From assembly GCF_001428335.1 (NCBI RefSeq), contig NZ_LMSG01000018.1, positions 186,001 through 250,000 of the forward strand: a stretch of DNA of 64,000 nucleotides, given 5' to 3'. The notes beneath the pieces were generated by a model, which had not been told where the DNA came from, made no database searches, and worked only from the letters and a program-made list of their open reading frames with translations. The stretch's first letter is position 1. Every line of letters begins with the position of its first letter. The position numbers and the translations under genes were made by a program. Below are positions 1 to 8,626 of the stretch, piece after piece. Origin of the DNA: Arthrobacter sp. Soil762 (GTDB taxonomy: Bacteria > Actinomycetota > Actinomycetes > Actinomycetales > Micrococcaceae).

Positions 1-1856
1 GCCGTGGTAACTGGCGCCACTCCGGATTCGGCCAGCAGCCGGTCCACGACCGCCTCGATGCCGTCGCGGTCCGGGAACGTGGCGAGGTACCAGGCTGCAC
101 CAGCGCGCGCACCATCACCAGCGCCAACCGCATGCCGCGTCAGGGCCGGCACGCCCTCCAGCGGATGCTCCGTGAAAGTCTGCACGGCCTCAGCGCCCGC
201 GAGGTTGACGTGCTCGCTCCAGATGGAGGACACGCCGCCGTCGCTCAATTTCAACTGCCCGCCGGCCAGCAGCGGGTGGAATTCCTCCACCCTGATCCCC
301 AGCAGGTCCCGGAAGGCGCCGGGGTAGCCGCCCAGCCGGACGTGGTCCTGTTCGTCCACGATCCCGCTGAAATACGTGACCAGCACCGTGGCTCCGGCCC
401 GCGCCGCGGCAGCGATGTTGGCAGCGGCCGCGTCAGTCACCGAATAAAGCGTGCACACCAGGACCAGGCCGTAGCCCTCCAAGGACGAAGAAGGATGGAG
501 CAGATCCACCGCGATCCCGCGCAGGAACAGCGACCGGTGGAACGCCCGCAGCACGTCGAGATACTTCACGTCCTCGCTCGGTTTGGAGTCGATTTCGCTG
601 GCCCACCAGGCTTCGTAGTCGAACACGATCGCCACGCGGGATTCCACCCGTGAGCCGCGCACCGGAGCGAGCCGCTTCAGCACAGACCCGAGCTCCACCA
701 CCTCGCGCCACACGCGCGTGTCACGGCCGCCGTGCGGGACCATCGCGGAGTGGAATTTCTCGGACCCGGCGAAGCTCTGCCGCCACTGGAAAAACATCAC
801 CGCATCCGCCCCGCGGGCCACGTGGGCCAGGGAGTTGCGCAGCATTTCGCCGGGCATCTTGGGCTGGTTGCGTGGCTGCCAGTTGACGGCCGACGTCGAA
901 TGTTCCATCAGGATCCACGGGTCACCGCCCGCAATTCCCCGGGTCAGGTCCGCGCTGAACGCGAGTTCGATCTGACGCTCGGGATCCGCGGCCACCAGGT
1001 AGTGGTCGTTGGCGATGACATCCAGGTCCTTGGCCCACTCGAAATAGTCCAGGGCCTTGGTGGCGCTGGACGCCATCAGGTTGGTGGTGCAGGGGACCCC
1101 GGGGGTGACCTCCCGCAGGACCGCCACCAGCTCCCGGTAGTAGTCCATCAGCGCCCACGAATTGAACCGCTGGAAGTCCAGCTGCTGGCCCGGATTCAGC
1201 GTGGAAGGCGCGACGCCGGGCGGCAGGATTTCCTCGAAGGAACCGTAGTTCTGGGACCAGAACGCCGTGCCCCAGGAGGCGTTCAGCGCCTCGATGCTGC
1301 CGTACCGGCGCTCCAGCCACGTGCGGAAGGCCGCGGCGTCTTCCGCGCCATGGAACTCGGAGACGTGGCACCCGAGCTCGTTGTCCACATGCCACAACGC
1401 CAGCGCGGGGTGGTCCTTGTACCGCTCGGCGATCACGCGGGTGATGCCGGTGGCATACCGGCGGTAAACGGCCGACGACGGTGTGTAGTGCCGCCGGGAG
1501 CCCGGTCCCAGCACGGTGCCGTCAGCCGTGACCGGCAGGATTTCGGGGTGCTTCCGTACCAGCCACGCGGGCGGAGCCGCGGTTGCCGTGGCCAGGGCCA
1601 CCTTGATTCCGTTAGCGGCAAGGTTGTCCAGCACCTCATCCAGCCAGCCGAAGTTGTAGTCACCCTCGGCCGGTTCCAGCAAGGCCCAGGAGAAAATCCC
1701 GACACTGAGGAAACTGACGCCGGCTTCCTTCATGAGCTCCAGGTCTTCCAGCCGGACGTCGGCGGGCCACTGCTCGGGGTTGTAATCGCCGCCGTACGCG
1801 ATCCCTTCCACGTTGCTCCAGACGCTGGCCGGACCGGAATTGCGCTGCATGCTCAT
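1..1856 (-). CDS. GH42 beta-galactosidase (3' end outside window)
   Basis: This gene hydrolyses terminal beta-galactosides and runs off the left edge; 618 codons are visible and the family is usually 650-700 residues, so about the last 50-80 are missing. Reading the minus strand gives the GH42 barrel: an early YGGDYNPEQWP segment, the acid/base pair Asn159-Glu160 in WHVDNELGCH, the nucleophile Glu318 in WILMEHSTSAVNW, and the MFFQWRQS segment near residue 355. I chose ATG 1856 because GAAGGAG lies four bases upstream; ATG 1850 is the alternative. It lacks a signal peptide, so it should act in the cytoplasm on imported oligosaccharides. It diverges from a sugar ABC importer across a LacI-type palindrome, which probably controls both. 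In Bacillus, YesZ of the rhamnogalacturonan cluster is also GH42; the substrate here is inferred. Confidence 0.93.
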   Translation of the reverse strand, partial: MSMQRNSGPASVWSNVEGIAYGGDYNPEQWPADVRLEDLELMKEAGVSFLSVGIFSWALLEPAEGDYNFGWLDEVLDNLAANGIKVALATATAAPPAWLVRKHPEILPVTADGTVLGPGSRRHYTPSSAVYRRYATGITRVIAERYKDHPALALWHVDNELGCHVSEFHGAEDAAAFRTWLERRYGSIEALNASWGTAFWSQNYGSFEEILPPGVAPSTLNPGQQLDFQRFNSWALMDYYRELVAVLREVTPGVPCTTNLMASSATKALDYFEWAKDLDVIANDHYLVAADPERQIELAFSADLTRGIAGGDPWILMEHSTSAVNWQPRNQPKMPGEMLRNSLAHVARGADAVMFFQWRQSFAGSEKFHSAMVPHGGRDTRVWREVVELGSVLKRLAPVRGSRVESRVAIVFDYEAWWASEIDSKPSEDVKYLDVLRAFHRSLFLRGIAVDLLHPSSSLEGYGLVLVCTLYSVTDAAAANIAAAARAGATVLVTYFSGIVDEQDHVRLGGYPGAFRDLLGIRVEEFHPLLAGGQLKLSDGGVSSIWSEHVNLAGAEAVQTFTEHPLEGVPALTRHAVGAGDGARAGAAWYLATFPDRDGIEAVVDRLLAESGVAPVTT

Positions 1857-1904
1857 GGGACTCCTTCGTCTACGGGATGGACTAAACGTACCTGAATCCA
1901 GAGG

Positions 1905-1926
1905 TTTGGGAAAACGCTTGCCCAAA
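1905..1926. promoter_or_regulatory. LacI-type operator between GH42 and ABC importer
   Basis: A near-perfect 22-bp palindrome has outer arms TTTGGG and CCCAAA and a core of AAAACGCTTG, the shape of LacI-family boxes with a central CG. It lies 49-70 bases upstream of the GH42 start and about 110 upstream of the binding-protein start. A candidate promoter for the importer is TTGCCC (1919-1924) and TATTGT (1941-1946) with a 16-base spacer, so the palindrome covers the -35. The cognate repressor is not adjacent. Confidence 0.6.
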
Positions 1927-2035
1927 CTTCGGAATGCCGGTATTGTATCGTTTCAGAAGACGTGTAAGCCAGCTCACAACTTACGTTGTAAACACAGAAG
2001 CCACGGGCCTGCACAACTCGAGCAAGGAGGCTCTC

Positions 2036-3319
2036 ATGATCAACAGAAGGAATTTCCTCACCACCGTAGCCATCGGCACGGCATCCGCGGCAGCACTGGC
2101 TGCGTGTGGCTCGCCGGCCCCCAGCCAGACGGGATCGGCGGAGAACCCGGTCACCATCAACTACACCTGGTGGGGCAACGATGACCGCGCCGAGCGCACC
2201 CGCAAGGCGATCGCGCTGTTCGAAGGAAAAAACAAGGACATCAAGGTCAACGGCAACTTCACTGACTTCGGCGGCTACTGGCAGAAGCGGGCCACGGAAG
2301 CTGCCGGCGGCGGCCTCCCCGACGTGATGCAGTGGGACCTGTCCTACATGCGCGATTACGGCCAGCGTAACCAGCTCCTGGACCTGGGTACGGTCAAGAT
2401 CAACACGGACGCTTTCGACAAGTCGCTCCTGCCCTCCGGGCAGATCCGGGGCAAGACCTACGGCATCCCCACCAGCACCAACGCCTTCGCCGTCTACTAC
2501 GACCCCGCGAAACTCGCCTCCCTTGGCATCGCAGAGCCGGACGGCACGTGGACCTACAAGGAATACAACGACTTCCTGGCCGAGGTCGGAGCCAAGGGCA
2601 ACGGCGCTCTCTTCGGCGCCACGGACTACACCGGCGTCTGGTGGATGTTCAACATCTGGCTGCGCCAGAACAACATCGAGGCCTTCACCGAGGACGGCAA
2701 GCTCGGCTTCAGCAGGGACGACCTGAAGAAGTGGTGGAACCAGACTGCGGCTCTCCGCGGCACGCCTGCCATCGTGTCCGAAGAGCGCGTCACCCAGCTC
2801 GCCCCCAAGTCACCCTTTGGCTCGAACGTGACCGCCACGGAGGTCACTTGGGACAACTTCATGGCCGGTTACCTCGGTGACAGCGGTGCCAAGGAGCTCA
2901 AGCTCGTTCCGGTTCCCTCCGATGATCCGGACAACCTGGGCCTGTTCCTCAAGCCGTCCATGCTGATGGTTGCCAGCGCCAAGACCAAGTACAAGGATGC
3001 TGCCGCCCGGTTCATCGACTTTATGGTCAACGACCCCGAGGTCGGCCAGATCTTCAAGACCTCCCGCGGTGTTCCGGCCTCCAAGACCCAGCGCGACGGC
3101 ACCACGTTTGAAGGCACGGACAAGCTGGTTGTGGATTACGAGAAGTCCATCGAGAAATACCTCAAGGACGCTCCGGAACCGCCCATCGTCGGATTCGGCA
3201 CGCTGGAAACGTCCTTCAAGCGGGTCAGCTCCGACCTGAACTACGGCAAGCTCACCATTGACGGCGCGGCTGACGCGTGGTTCAAGGAAGCCGAAGACCT
3301 CATCAAGCAGAACGCCTGA
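2036..3319 (+). CDS. sugar ABC transporter substrate-binding lipoprotein
   Basis: This is the extracellular solute-binding protein (family 1) of a CUT1 sugar importer, 427 residues. The N-terminus has a twin-arginine motif (NRRNFL, residues 3-8) followed by a hydrophobic stretch and a lipobox LAAC around Cys23, so it is probably exported folded by Tat and lipidated. The mature part starts with the typical INYTWWGND strand and includes a DVMQWDL segment. ATG 2036 is preceded by AAGGAGG (2024-2030) five bases away. It heads an operon with two permeases and a YesL-like protein. A second protein of the same family is encoded at 7337 and may share these permeases. The bound sugar cannot be read from the sequence. 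Confidence 0.93.
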   Translation: MINRRNFLTTVAIGTASAAALAACGSPAPSQTGSAENPVTINYTWWGNDDRAERTRKAIALFEGKNKDIKVNGNFTDFGGYWQKRATEAAGGGLPDVMQWDLSYMRDYGQRNQLLDLGTVKINTDAFDKSLLPSGQIRGKTYGIPTSTNAFAVYYDPAKLASLGIAEPDGTWTYKEYNDFLAEVGAKGNGALFGATDYTGVWWMFNIWLRQNNIEAFTEDGKLGFSRDDLKKWWNQTAALRGTPAIVSEERVTQLAPKSPFGSNVTATEVTWDNFMAGYLGDSGAKELKLVPVPSDDPDNLGLFLKPSMLMVASAKTKYKDAAARFIDFMVNDPEVGQIFKTSRGVPASKTQRDGTTFEGTDKLVVDYEKSIEKYLKDAPEPPIVGFGTLETSFKRVSSDLNYGKLTIDGAADAWFKEAEDLIKQNA

Positions 3320-3364
3320 GCAGCGTATTGTCTGCCCGACGTTCACAACTGACGGATTGAACTC

Positions 3365-4315
3365 GTGACTCAAAGCCCAACCCTGAGCAGGCGTTCGACG
3401 CAGTCCGCCCCTGCTCCGCGCAAGTCAAAGCGGAGCGGGGCGGATGCCCGCGCCGGCTACACCTTCCTGTTTCCCTGGCTGCTGGGATTCATCGTCCTGA
3501 CCCTGGGCCCGATGGTTTCCTCGCTGTACCTGTCCTTCACCAACTACAACCTTTTCGATCCGCCCAAATGGATCGGGCTGGATAACTACGCCACCATGTT
3601 CCAGGACGAGCGGTTCCTGCAGTCGGTGGGCGTGACCGTGGGCTATGTGGTCTTCGGTACCCCGCTGAAGCTCGCCGCGGCCCTGGCCGTGGCCATGCTG
3701 CTGAACAGCAAGCGCAAGGGGCAGGGGTTCTACCGCTCCGCGTTCTACGCCCCGTCCCTGATCGGCGCGTCCGTGTCCATCGCGATCGTCTGGAAGGCGA
3801 TGTTCGGCGATTCCGGTCCGGTGGACCAGGGACTGTCCTTCTTCGGGATCAACCTCGGCGGATGGGTAGGCAACCCGGCCATGACCATGCCGATGTTCAT
3901 CCTGCTGACCGTGTGGCAGTTCGGCGCCCCGATGGTGATCTTCCTCGCCGGCCTGAAGCAGATCCCGAACGAGCTCTACGAAGCGGCGTCGATGGACGGT
4001 GCCGGCCCGGTGCGGAAGTTCTTCAACATCACCTGGCCCATGCTCTCCCCAGTGGTCTTCTTCAACCTGTTGATGGAAACCATCCACGCGTTCCAGATCT
4101 TCAGCTCGGCGTACATCATTTCCAACGGTGAAGGCGGCCCGGCCGGCTCCACCCTCTTCTACACCCTCTACCTGTACCTGCGCGGCTTCAGCGACTTCCG
4201 GATGGGTTACGCCTCGGCGATGGCCTGGCTGCTCCTGATCGTCGTCGGCCTGATTACCCTGGTCATCTTCCGCACGTCCAAGTCCTGGGTCCACTACAGC
4301 GGTGATTCGAAATGA
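3365..4315 (+). CDS. sugar ABC transporter permease 1 (MalF/UgpA type)
   Basis: A 316-residue inner-membrane subunit of the CUT1 importer. After a basic cytoplasmic N-terminus (about 30 residues) there are six predicted membrane spans and the EAA loop that docks the ATPase (YEAASMDGAGPVRKFFNITWP, near residues 205-225). The start is GTG 3365; no strong ribosome site is visible, so coupling to the upstream gene is possible. The stop overlaps the next permease by ATGA. No ATPase gene is encoded nearby, so a shared MsiK/MsmX-type ATPase elsewhere is expected, as is common for actinobacterial CUT1 systems. Confidence 0.93.
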   Translation: MTQSPTLSRRSTQSAPAPRKSKRSGADARAGYTFLFPWLLGFIVLTLGPMVSSLYLSFTNYNLFDPPKWIGLDNYATMFQDERFLQSVGVTVGYVVFGTPLKLAAALAVAMLLNSKRKGQGFYRSAFYAPSLIGASVSIAIVWKAMFGDSGPVDQGLSFFGINLGGWVGNPAMTMPMFILLTVWQFGAPMVIFLAGLKQIPNELYEAASMDGAGPVRKFFNITWPMLSPVVFFNLLMETIHAFQIFSSAYIISNGEGGPAGSTLFYTLYLYLRGFSDFRMGYASAMAWLLLIVVGLITLVIFRTSKSWVHYSGDSK

Positions 4316-5229
4316 CAATTATGGCAACCCCCAAGCAGTCGGCCCCGATGCTCTCGACGCAGGACTACAACCCGAAGTCGGAATCCACGGGCACCAAGCG
4401 CGTCAAGAGCGTGGCCTTCCATGCCGTCGCCCTGGCCCTGACCGGCGTGGTGCTCTACCCGGCGCTGTGGATGATCGCCTCGTCCTTCAAGCCGAACTCC
4501 GAAATCGGCGGCACCAACACCTCGCTGTGGTCCAGCAATTTCAGCTTCGATAACTTCGTCACGGCCATGGACGGGATCGGCGGGGTGACCACCCTGCAGT
4601 TTTTCACCAACTCGCTGATCCTGGCCATCGGCGCCGTCGTCGGCACCGTCCTGTCCGCTTCCGTGTCGGCCTATGCCTTCGCCCGGATCAAGTTCCCCGG
4701 CCGCAGCATCTTCTTCGGCATGATGATCGCCACGCTGCTGCTGCCGTTCCACGTGGTGATCATCCCGCAGTACATCATCTTCAACCAGCTCGGCCTGGTG
4801 GACACCTACATTCCGCTGCTGATCGGCAAGTTCCTGGCGGCGGACGCGTTCTTTGTGTTCCTGATGGTCCAGTTCATGCGCAACCTCCCGGCCGAACTGG
4901 ACGAGGCAGCCCGCATCGACGGCGCCGGCCACGTACGGATCTTCTGCTCCATCATGCTGCCGCTGATGAAGCCGGCCCTGATCTCGACGTCGATCTTCTC
5001 CTTCATCTGGAGCTGGAACGACTTCCTGGGCCCGCTGCTGTACCTGAACACCCCTGAGAAGTACCCGCTGCCGTTGGCCCTGCGCCTGTTCGTTGACCAG
5101 ACCCAGAGCTCGGACTACGGCGCCATGATCGCCATGTCCGTCCTGGCCCTGCTCCCCGTGCTGATCTTCTTCCTGGTGTTCCAGCGCTACATTGTTGAAG
5201 GCGTCTCCACCCAGGGCCTCAAGGGCTGA
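4312..5229 (+). CDS. sugar ABC transporter permease 2 (MalG/UgpE type)
   Basis: The second CUT1 permease, 305 residues with six membrane spans and an EAA loop (DEAARIDGAGHVRIF, near residues 200-215). The ATG at 4312 overlaps the stop of permease 1, implying translational coupling; ATG 4321 is an alternative start that would lose three residues. It pairs with the upstream permease to form the transmembrane channel for the sugar delivered by the lipoprotein at 2036. Confidence 0.93.
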   Translation: MTIMATPKQSAPMLSTQDYNPKSESTGTKRVKSVAFHAVALALTGVVLYPALWMIASSFKPNSEIGGTNTSLWSSNFSFDNFVTAMDGIGGVTTLQFFTNSLILAIGAVVGTVLSASVSAYAFARIKFPGRSIFFGMMIATLLLPFHVVIIPQYIIFNQLGLVDTYIPLLIGKFLAADAFFVFLMVQFMRNLPAELDEAARIDGAGHVRIFCSIMLPLMKPALISTSIFSFIWSWNDFLGPLLYLNTPEKYPLPLALRLFVDQTQSSDYGAMIAMSVLALLPVLIFFLVFQRYIVEGVSTQGLKG

Positions 5230-5257
5230 CGGCGATGACGGAAGCTACAGACAGAAA

Positions 5258-5917
5258 ATGAGCATCATGGACAGCACCACACCCGCATCCGGCCAGAGTG
5301 AACCGAGCCCGGTAAACCGCTTCGCCCTGTTTTCCGAAACCCTCCTGGCCGGGCTGCTGGTGCTGGTGCTGTCCATCCCGCTGGTCACCATCCCCGCCGC
5401 CTTCGCGGCCGGGATCGCCCACCTGGAACGGCACCTCGCCGGCCGCGACGATTCACTGCGCGGTCTCTGGGGCACGTTCCGCTCGGCCCTCCCGGGCAGC
5501 TGGAAGCTGGGACTCACGACGGCGGGGGCCGCCGTCGTGATTGTCCTTAACCTGTTGCTCGCAACGGTGGGTCAGCTGCCGGGCAGCGCGGTGGTCCTGC
5601 CGGCCACGCTGATCATGGCGGCGGCCGGAGTGGTCCTGCTCCTGCGCACCGCGGCTGCCTGGTCCGACGTTCACCGGTCCGGCGTTCCCTGGTCCGACGT
5701 CGACGGCGAGGAGTCCTCCGCGCCGCGAACCTGGTCCGCGGCCCTTGGCACCGCCAAAGCCCTCTCGCTGCGCGACTGGACAGGCTCGCTGCTTCTTGCC
5801 GCGGCGCTGTTCGCGTCGGTGGTGTTTGTCTGGATGCTCGTGGCACTGTTTGTGGTGGTGCCCGGCATGCTGATCCTGGCCTCAGCCGCCGTCAAGATGC
5901 GGACCAACCGCGCCTAG
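5258..5917 (+). CDS. YesL-like DUF624 membrane protein
   Basis: A 219-residue integral membrane protein with about five hydrophobic segments. The N-terminal part (FSETLLAGLLVLVLSIPLVTIPA then HLERHLAGRDDSLRGLW) matches the YesL/DUF624 pattern, in which an early Pro-rich span is followed by a basic loop. These proteins are often encoded beside CUT1 sugar importers, and the founding member lies in the Bacillus rhamnogalacturonan (yes) cluster; their role is unknown. I chose ATG 5258 after ACAGAAA; ATG 5267 is also possible, and the frame is open further upstream. It lies 28 bases after permease 2, probably in the same operon. Confidence 0.75.
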   Translation: MSIMDSTTPASGQSEPSPVNRFALFSETLLAGLLVLVLSIPLVTIPAAFAAGIAHLERHLAGRDDSLRGLWGTFRSALPGSWKLGLTTAGAAVVIVLNLLLATVGQLPGSAVVLPATLIMAAAGVVLLLRTAAAWSDVHRSGVPWSDVDGEESSAPRTWSAALGTAKALSLRDWTGSLLLAAALFASVVFVWMLVALFVVVPGMLILASAAVKMRTNRA

Positions 5918-5959
5918 CAAGTCCCTGCATTTGACCTTTACTACCGAGTTGAGCCAGAC

Positions 5960-7219
5960 GTGTCTTCCGACAGCCCAAAGTCCGCAGAATCCCTTCACAC
6001 CTCCCAAAGCCGGGCCCGCTGGTACCAGCCGCTGACGCAGCACAACTACCGCCTGTACATGGGCATGACCTTCGCCGGAAGCATGGGTGTGTGGATGCAG
6101 AGGCTTGCCCAGGACTGGCTGGTGCTTCAATTGACGGGGAGCCCGGCCGCCGTCGGGATTGCCGTGGCGCTGCAGTTCCTGCCGATGCTGGTCATCGGTC
6201 CGCTCAGTGGCCTGCTGGTGGACATGTTTCCCAAGCGCAGCGTCATGATGGTGTGCCAGTCCGTGATCGCGCTGCTGGCTCTGGGGCTGGCGGTCTGGGA
6301 CGCCGGCGGAAACATCACCGTGTGGGCGGTGTACGGAAGCTGTATTGCGCTGGGAGTGACGTCCGCCGTCGACGGTCCGGCGCGCCAGGTCTTTATCAAC
6401 GAAGTGGTGGGCGACGCCGGGCTGAGGCCGGCCATCGGCGTCAACAACGCGATCGGCCAGTTTGGCGCCATGGTGGGACCGGCCCTCGGCGGCGTGGTGA
6501 TCGCCCAGGCCGGATCCGCCGCCGCTTTCGCCGCGAACGCCCTGCTTTCCGTGCTGGTGATGGTCATGATCGCCGCGGTCCGGCCGGCACTCCTGCACCT
6601 CACGGCCCCGGCATCCCGGGGACGCGGACAGCTGCTGGCCGGCTTCGGGTACGTCCGGGAGCGGCCATCGCTGCTGCTGATCATTGTCCTTGCCGGCCTG
6701 CTGGGGGCCTTCGGCATGAACGGTCCGGTGGTGCTGACGGCCTTCGCCGAGCGGGTGTGGCACAACGGTGCGGCGGGGTTCGGCCTGTTCAATACCGTGG
6801 GTGCCGTCGGCGCCCTGGCCGGTGCGCTGCTCGCTGCCCGGCTGAGGACCATGGGCCGCAAGGGAATCGTGGCCGCAGCCGGACTCTTTGGACTTTCGCA
6901 GCTCGTTGCCGCGCTGATGCCCAACCTGGTGGCTTTCACCGTGATGCTTGCCGTCGTGGGCCTGATGACCCTGGTGTTCCTGACGAGCGCCGCCACGGCT
7001 GTGCAGGTGGAGGCGGGCCCCGAAGTCCGGGGGAGGGTGATGGCGCTTTACCTGCCATTGCTGCTGGGCGGGCATGCTTTGGGTGGCCTGCTGGCGGGCT
7101 GGCTGACTGAGGAATTTGGTGTGCGGACAGGCCTGGTGGTCACCGGTGCGCTGGCCATGCTGTCCGCGGCCGTCGTCGGACTTTTGTTGTGGCTGAATTC
7201 GAGGCGTGCGCGGAACTGA
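5960..7219 (+). CDS. MFS transporter (MFS_3/EntS-like)
   Basis: A 419-residue major facilitator protein with about twelve spans. It opens with a soluble basic stretch and then FAGSMGVWMQRLAQDWLVLQLT, the characteristic start of the MFS_3 group that includes the EntS enterobactin exporter and MefA-like drug exporters. The loop between spans 2 and 3 (GLLVDMFPKRSVM) is the usual charged MFS motif. Start is GTG 5960. It follows the YesL-like gene by 42 bases on the same strand. Substrate unknown; an exporter is more likely than a sugar importer. Confidence 0.88.
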   Translation: MSSDSPKSAESLHTSQSRARWYQPLTQHNYRLYMGMTFAGSMGVWMQRLAQDWLVLQLTGSPAAVGIAVALQFLPMLVIGPLSGLLVDMFPKRSVMMVCQSVIALLALGLAVWDAGGNITVWAVYGSCIALGVTSAVDGPARQVFINEVVGDAGLRPAIGVNNAIGQFGAMVGPALGGVVIAQAGSAAAFAANALLSVLVMVMIAAVRPALLHLTAPASRGRGQLLAGFGYVRERPSLLLIIVLAGLLGAFGMNGPVVLTAFAERVWHNGAAGFGLFNTVGAVGALAGALLAARLRTMGRKGIVAAAGLFGLSQLVAALMPNLVAFTVMLAVVGLMTLVFLTSAATAVQVEAGPEVRGRVMALYLPLLLGGHALGGLLAGWLTEEFGVRTGLVVTGALAMLSAAVVGLLLWLNSRRARN

Positions 7220-7254
7220 CAGTCCTGTGAGGAAAAGTAACTTTGTGTGAGTTC

Positions 7255-7301
7255 TTGACGCGTGGTGCAGCTCACACCTAGTCTGTGAGAAAGCGGTTTC
7301 T
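7255..7301 (+). promoter_or_regulatory. promoter with LacI-like palindrome before second binding protein
   Basis: TTGACG (7255-7260) and TAGTCT (7279-7284), 18 bases apart, make a plausible promoter. Directly downstream, AGAAAGCGGTTTCT (7288-7301) is an imperfect palindrome of the LacI-box type, placed where a bound repressor would block initiation. It resembles, but is not identical to, the boxes at 1905 and 9856. Confidence 0.5.
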
Positions 7302-7336
7302 GAGACGCTCCCGACTGCCAGATCAAAGGACAACGA

Positions 7337-8626
7337 ATGCTTTCACGCGCCCGAAAATCCAGAATTCCAAAAGTTGCGGCTGCCATGGCCGTCCTGGCGC
7401 TGGCCCTTTCGGGCTGCGCCGGGAGCTCGCCGGCTGCCTCCGACGGACCGGTCACCCTGCGTTTCAGCTGGTGGGGCTCCGACACCCGCCACAAGATGAC
7501 CCAGAAGTTGATCGACGCCTACGAAGCGAAGAACCCGAACATCAAGATCGAAGGGGAGTACGGCGACTGGTCCGGATATTGGGACAAACTGGCCACCCAG
7601 GTGGCCTCCCAGGACGCCCCGGACATCATCCAGATGGATGCCCAGTACCTCGGTGAATACGCCGAACGGGGGGCGCTGCTGGAGCTGAAGGACGTGGATC
7701 TGTCCAAGTTTGACCAGGCCTCCGCAGATGCAGGAAAGACCGAGGGCGGCCAGTACGCCGTGACCGCCGGCATGAATGCCCTGGTGGTCCTGGCCAATCC
7801 CGCGCTGGTGTCCGCCAGCGGGGTGTCCCTGCCTGATGATTCCAGCTGGACCTGGGACGAATATATGAAGACCGCGGCCGACATCACCAGCAAGAGCAAG
7901 GAAGGCATCTACGGCTCCGGGGCCTTTACCGGTGACGCCTCCTTCAACCTCTGGATGCGCCAGCATGGCAAGTCCCTCTTCACCAACGACGGCGGCCTGG
8001 GCTTTGATGAGGCCGACGCCACCAAGTACTTCGAGATGCAGGCCGAGATGCGGGACGCCAAGGCTGTTCCGCCCGCGTCGGTGATGACCGAAGACGGCAG
8101 CGCACCGCTGGACCAGCAGGGCCTGGCAACGAACCGGTTCGCCATGGGTTGGGTGTGGTCCAACCAGCTGGCCGCGCTGACCAAGGCGTCAGGGCAAGCG
8201 CTGGAGATCCACCGGCCGCCGAGCGTCGAGGGCGATGCGTCCAAGGCCGAACAGTTCTATAAGGCATCGCAGTTCTGGTCTGCCAGTTCGCGGTCCAAAC
8301 ATCCGGTCGAAACCCAGAAGTTCATCGACTTCCTGGCCAACAGCGTCGAAGCCGGCGAAATTGGGCTGGCAGACCGCGGCATCCCGGGCAACTCGGAAGT
8401 CCGCGCGGCCGTGGGCCCGAAGCTGACGCCAACGGAAGCGCTGACGGCGAAGTTCATCGACGACATTGCCGATGAAGTAGGGGAGGCCCCAGCCGTGCCT
8501 CCCGCCGGATCCAGTTCGGTCTCCGAAGTCCTGACCCGGTACGCCAACGAGGTCCATTTCAGCAGGATTTCCCCGCAGGACGCGGCGAAGAAGTCGATCG
8601 AGGAGATCAAGAGCTCGCTTAACTGA
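7337..8626 (+). CDS. orphan sugar-binding lipoprotein (family 1 SBP)
   Basis: A 429-residue extracellular solute-binding protein. The signal peptide has a basic start (residues 1-12), a hydrophobic core and the lipobox LSGC near Cys26, so it should be a Sec-exported lipoprotein. The mature part begins with VTLRFSWWGSDTRH, similar in pattern to the binding protein at 2036, and contains PDIIQMDAQYL. No permease or ATPase genes adjoin it, so it may dock onto the permease pair at 3365-5229. It has its own promoter with a LacI-like box. The 3' end overlaps the convergent oxidoreductase by eight bases. Confidence 0.9.
   Translation: MLSRARKSRIPKVAAAMAVLALALSGCAGSSPAASDGPVTLRFSWWGSDTRHKMTQKLIDAYEAKNPNIKIEGEYGDWSGYWDKLATQVASQDAPDIIQMDAQYLGEYAERGALLELKDVDLSKFDQASADAGKTEGGQYAVTAGMNALVVLANPALVSASGVSLPDDSSWTWDEYMKTAADITSKSKEGIYGSGAFTGDASFNLWMRQHGKSLFTNDGGLGFDEADATKYFEMQAEMRDAKAVPPASVMTEDGSAPLDQQGLATNRFAMGWVWSNQLAALTKASGQALEIHRPPSVEGDASKAEQFYKASQFWSASSRSKHPVETQKFIDFLANSVEAGEIGLADRGIPGNSEVRAAVGPKLTPTEALTAKFIDDIADEVGEAPAVPPAGSSSVSEVLTRYANEVHFSRISPQDAAKKSIEEIKSSLN

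Noticed and set aside
5882..7333. A 483-codon minus-strand frame
   Set aside because: Antisense to the MFS gene, rich in His/Gln/Arg, no ribosome site or domain.
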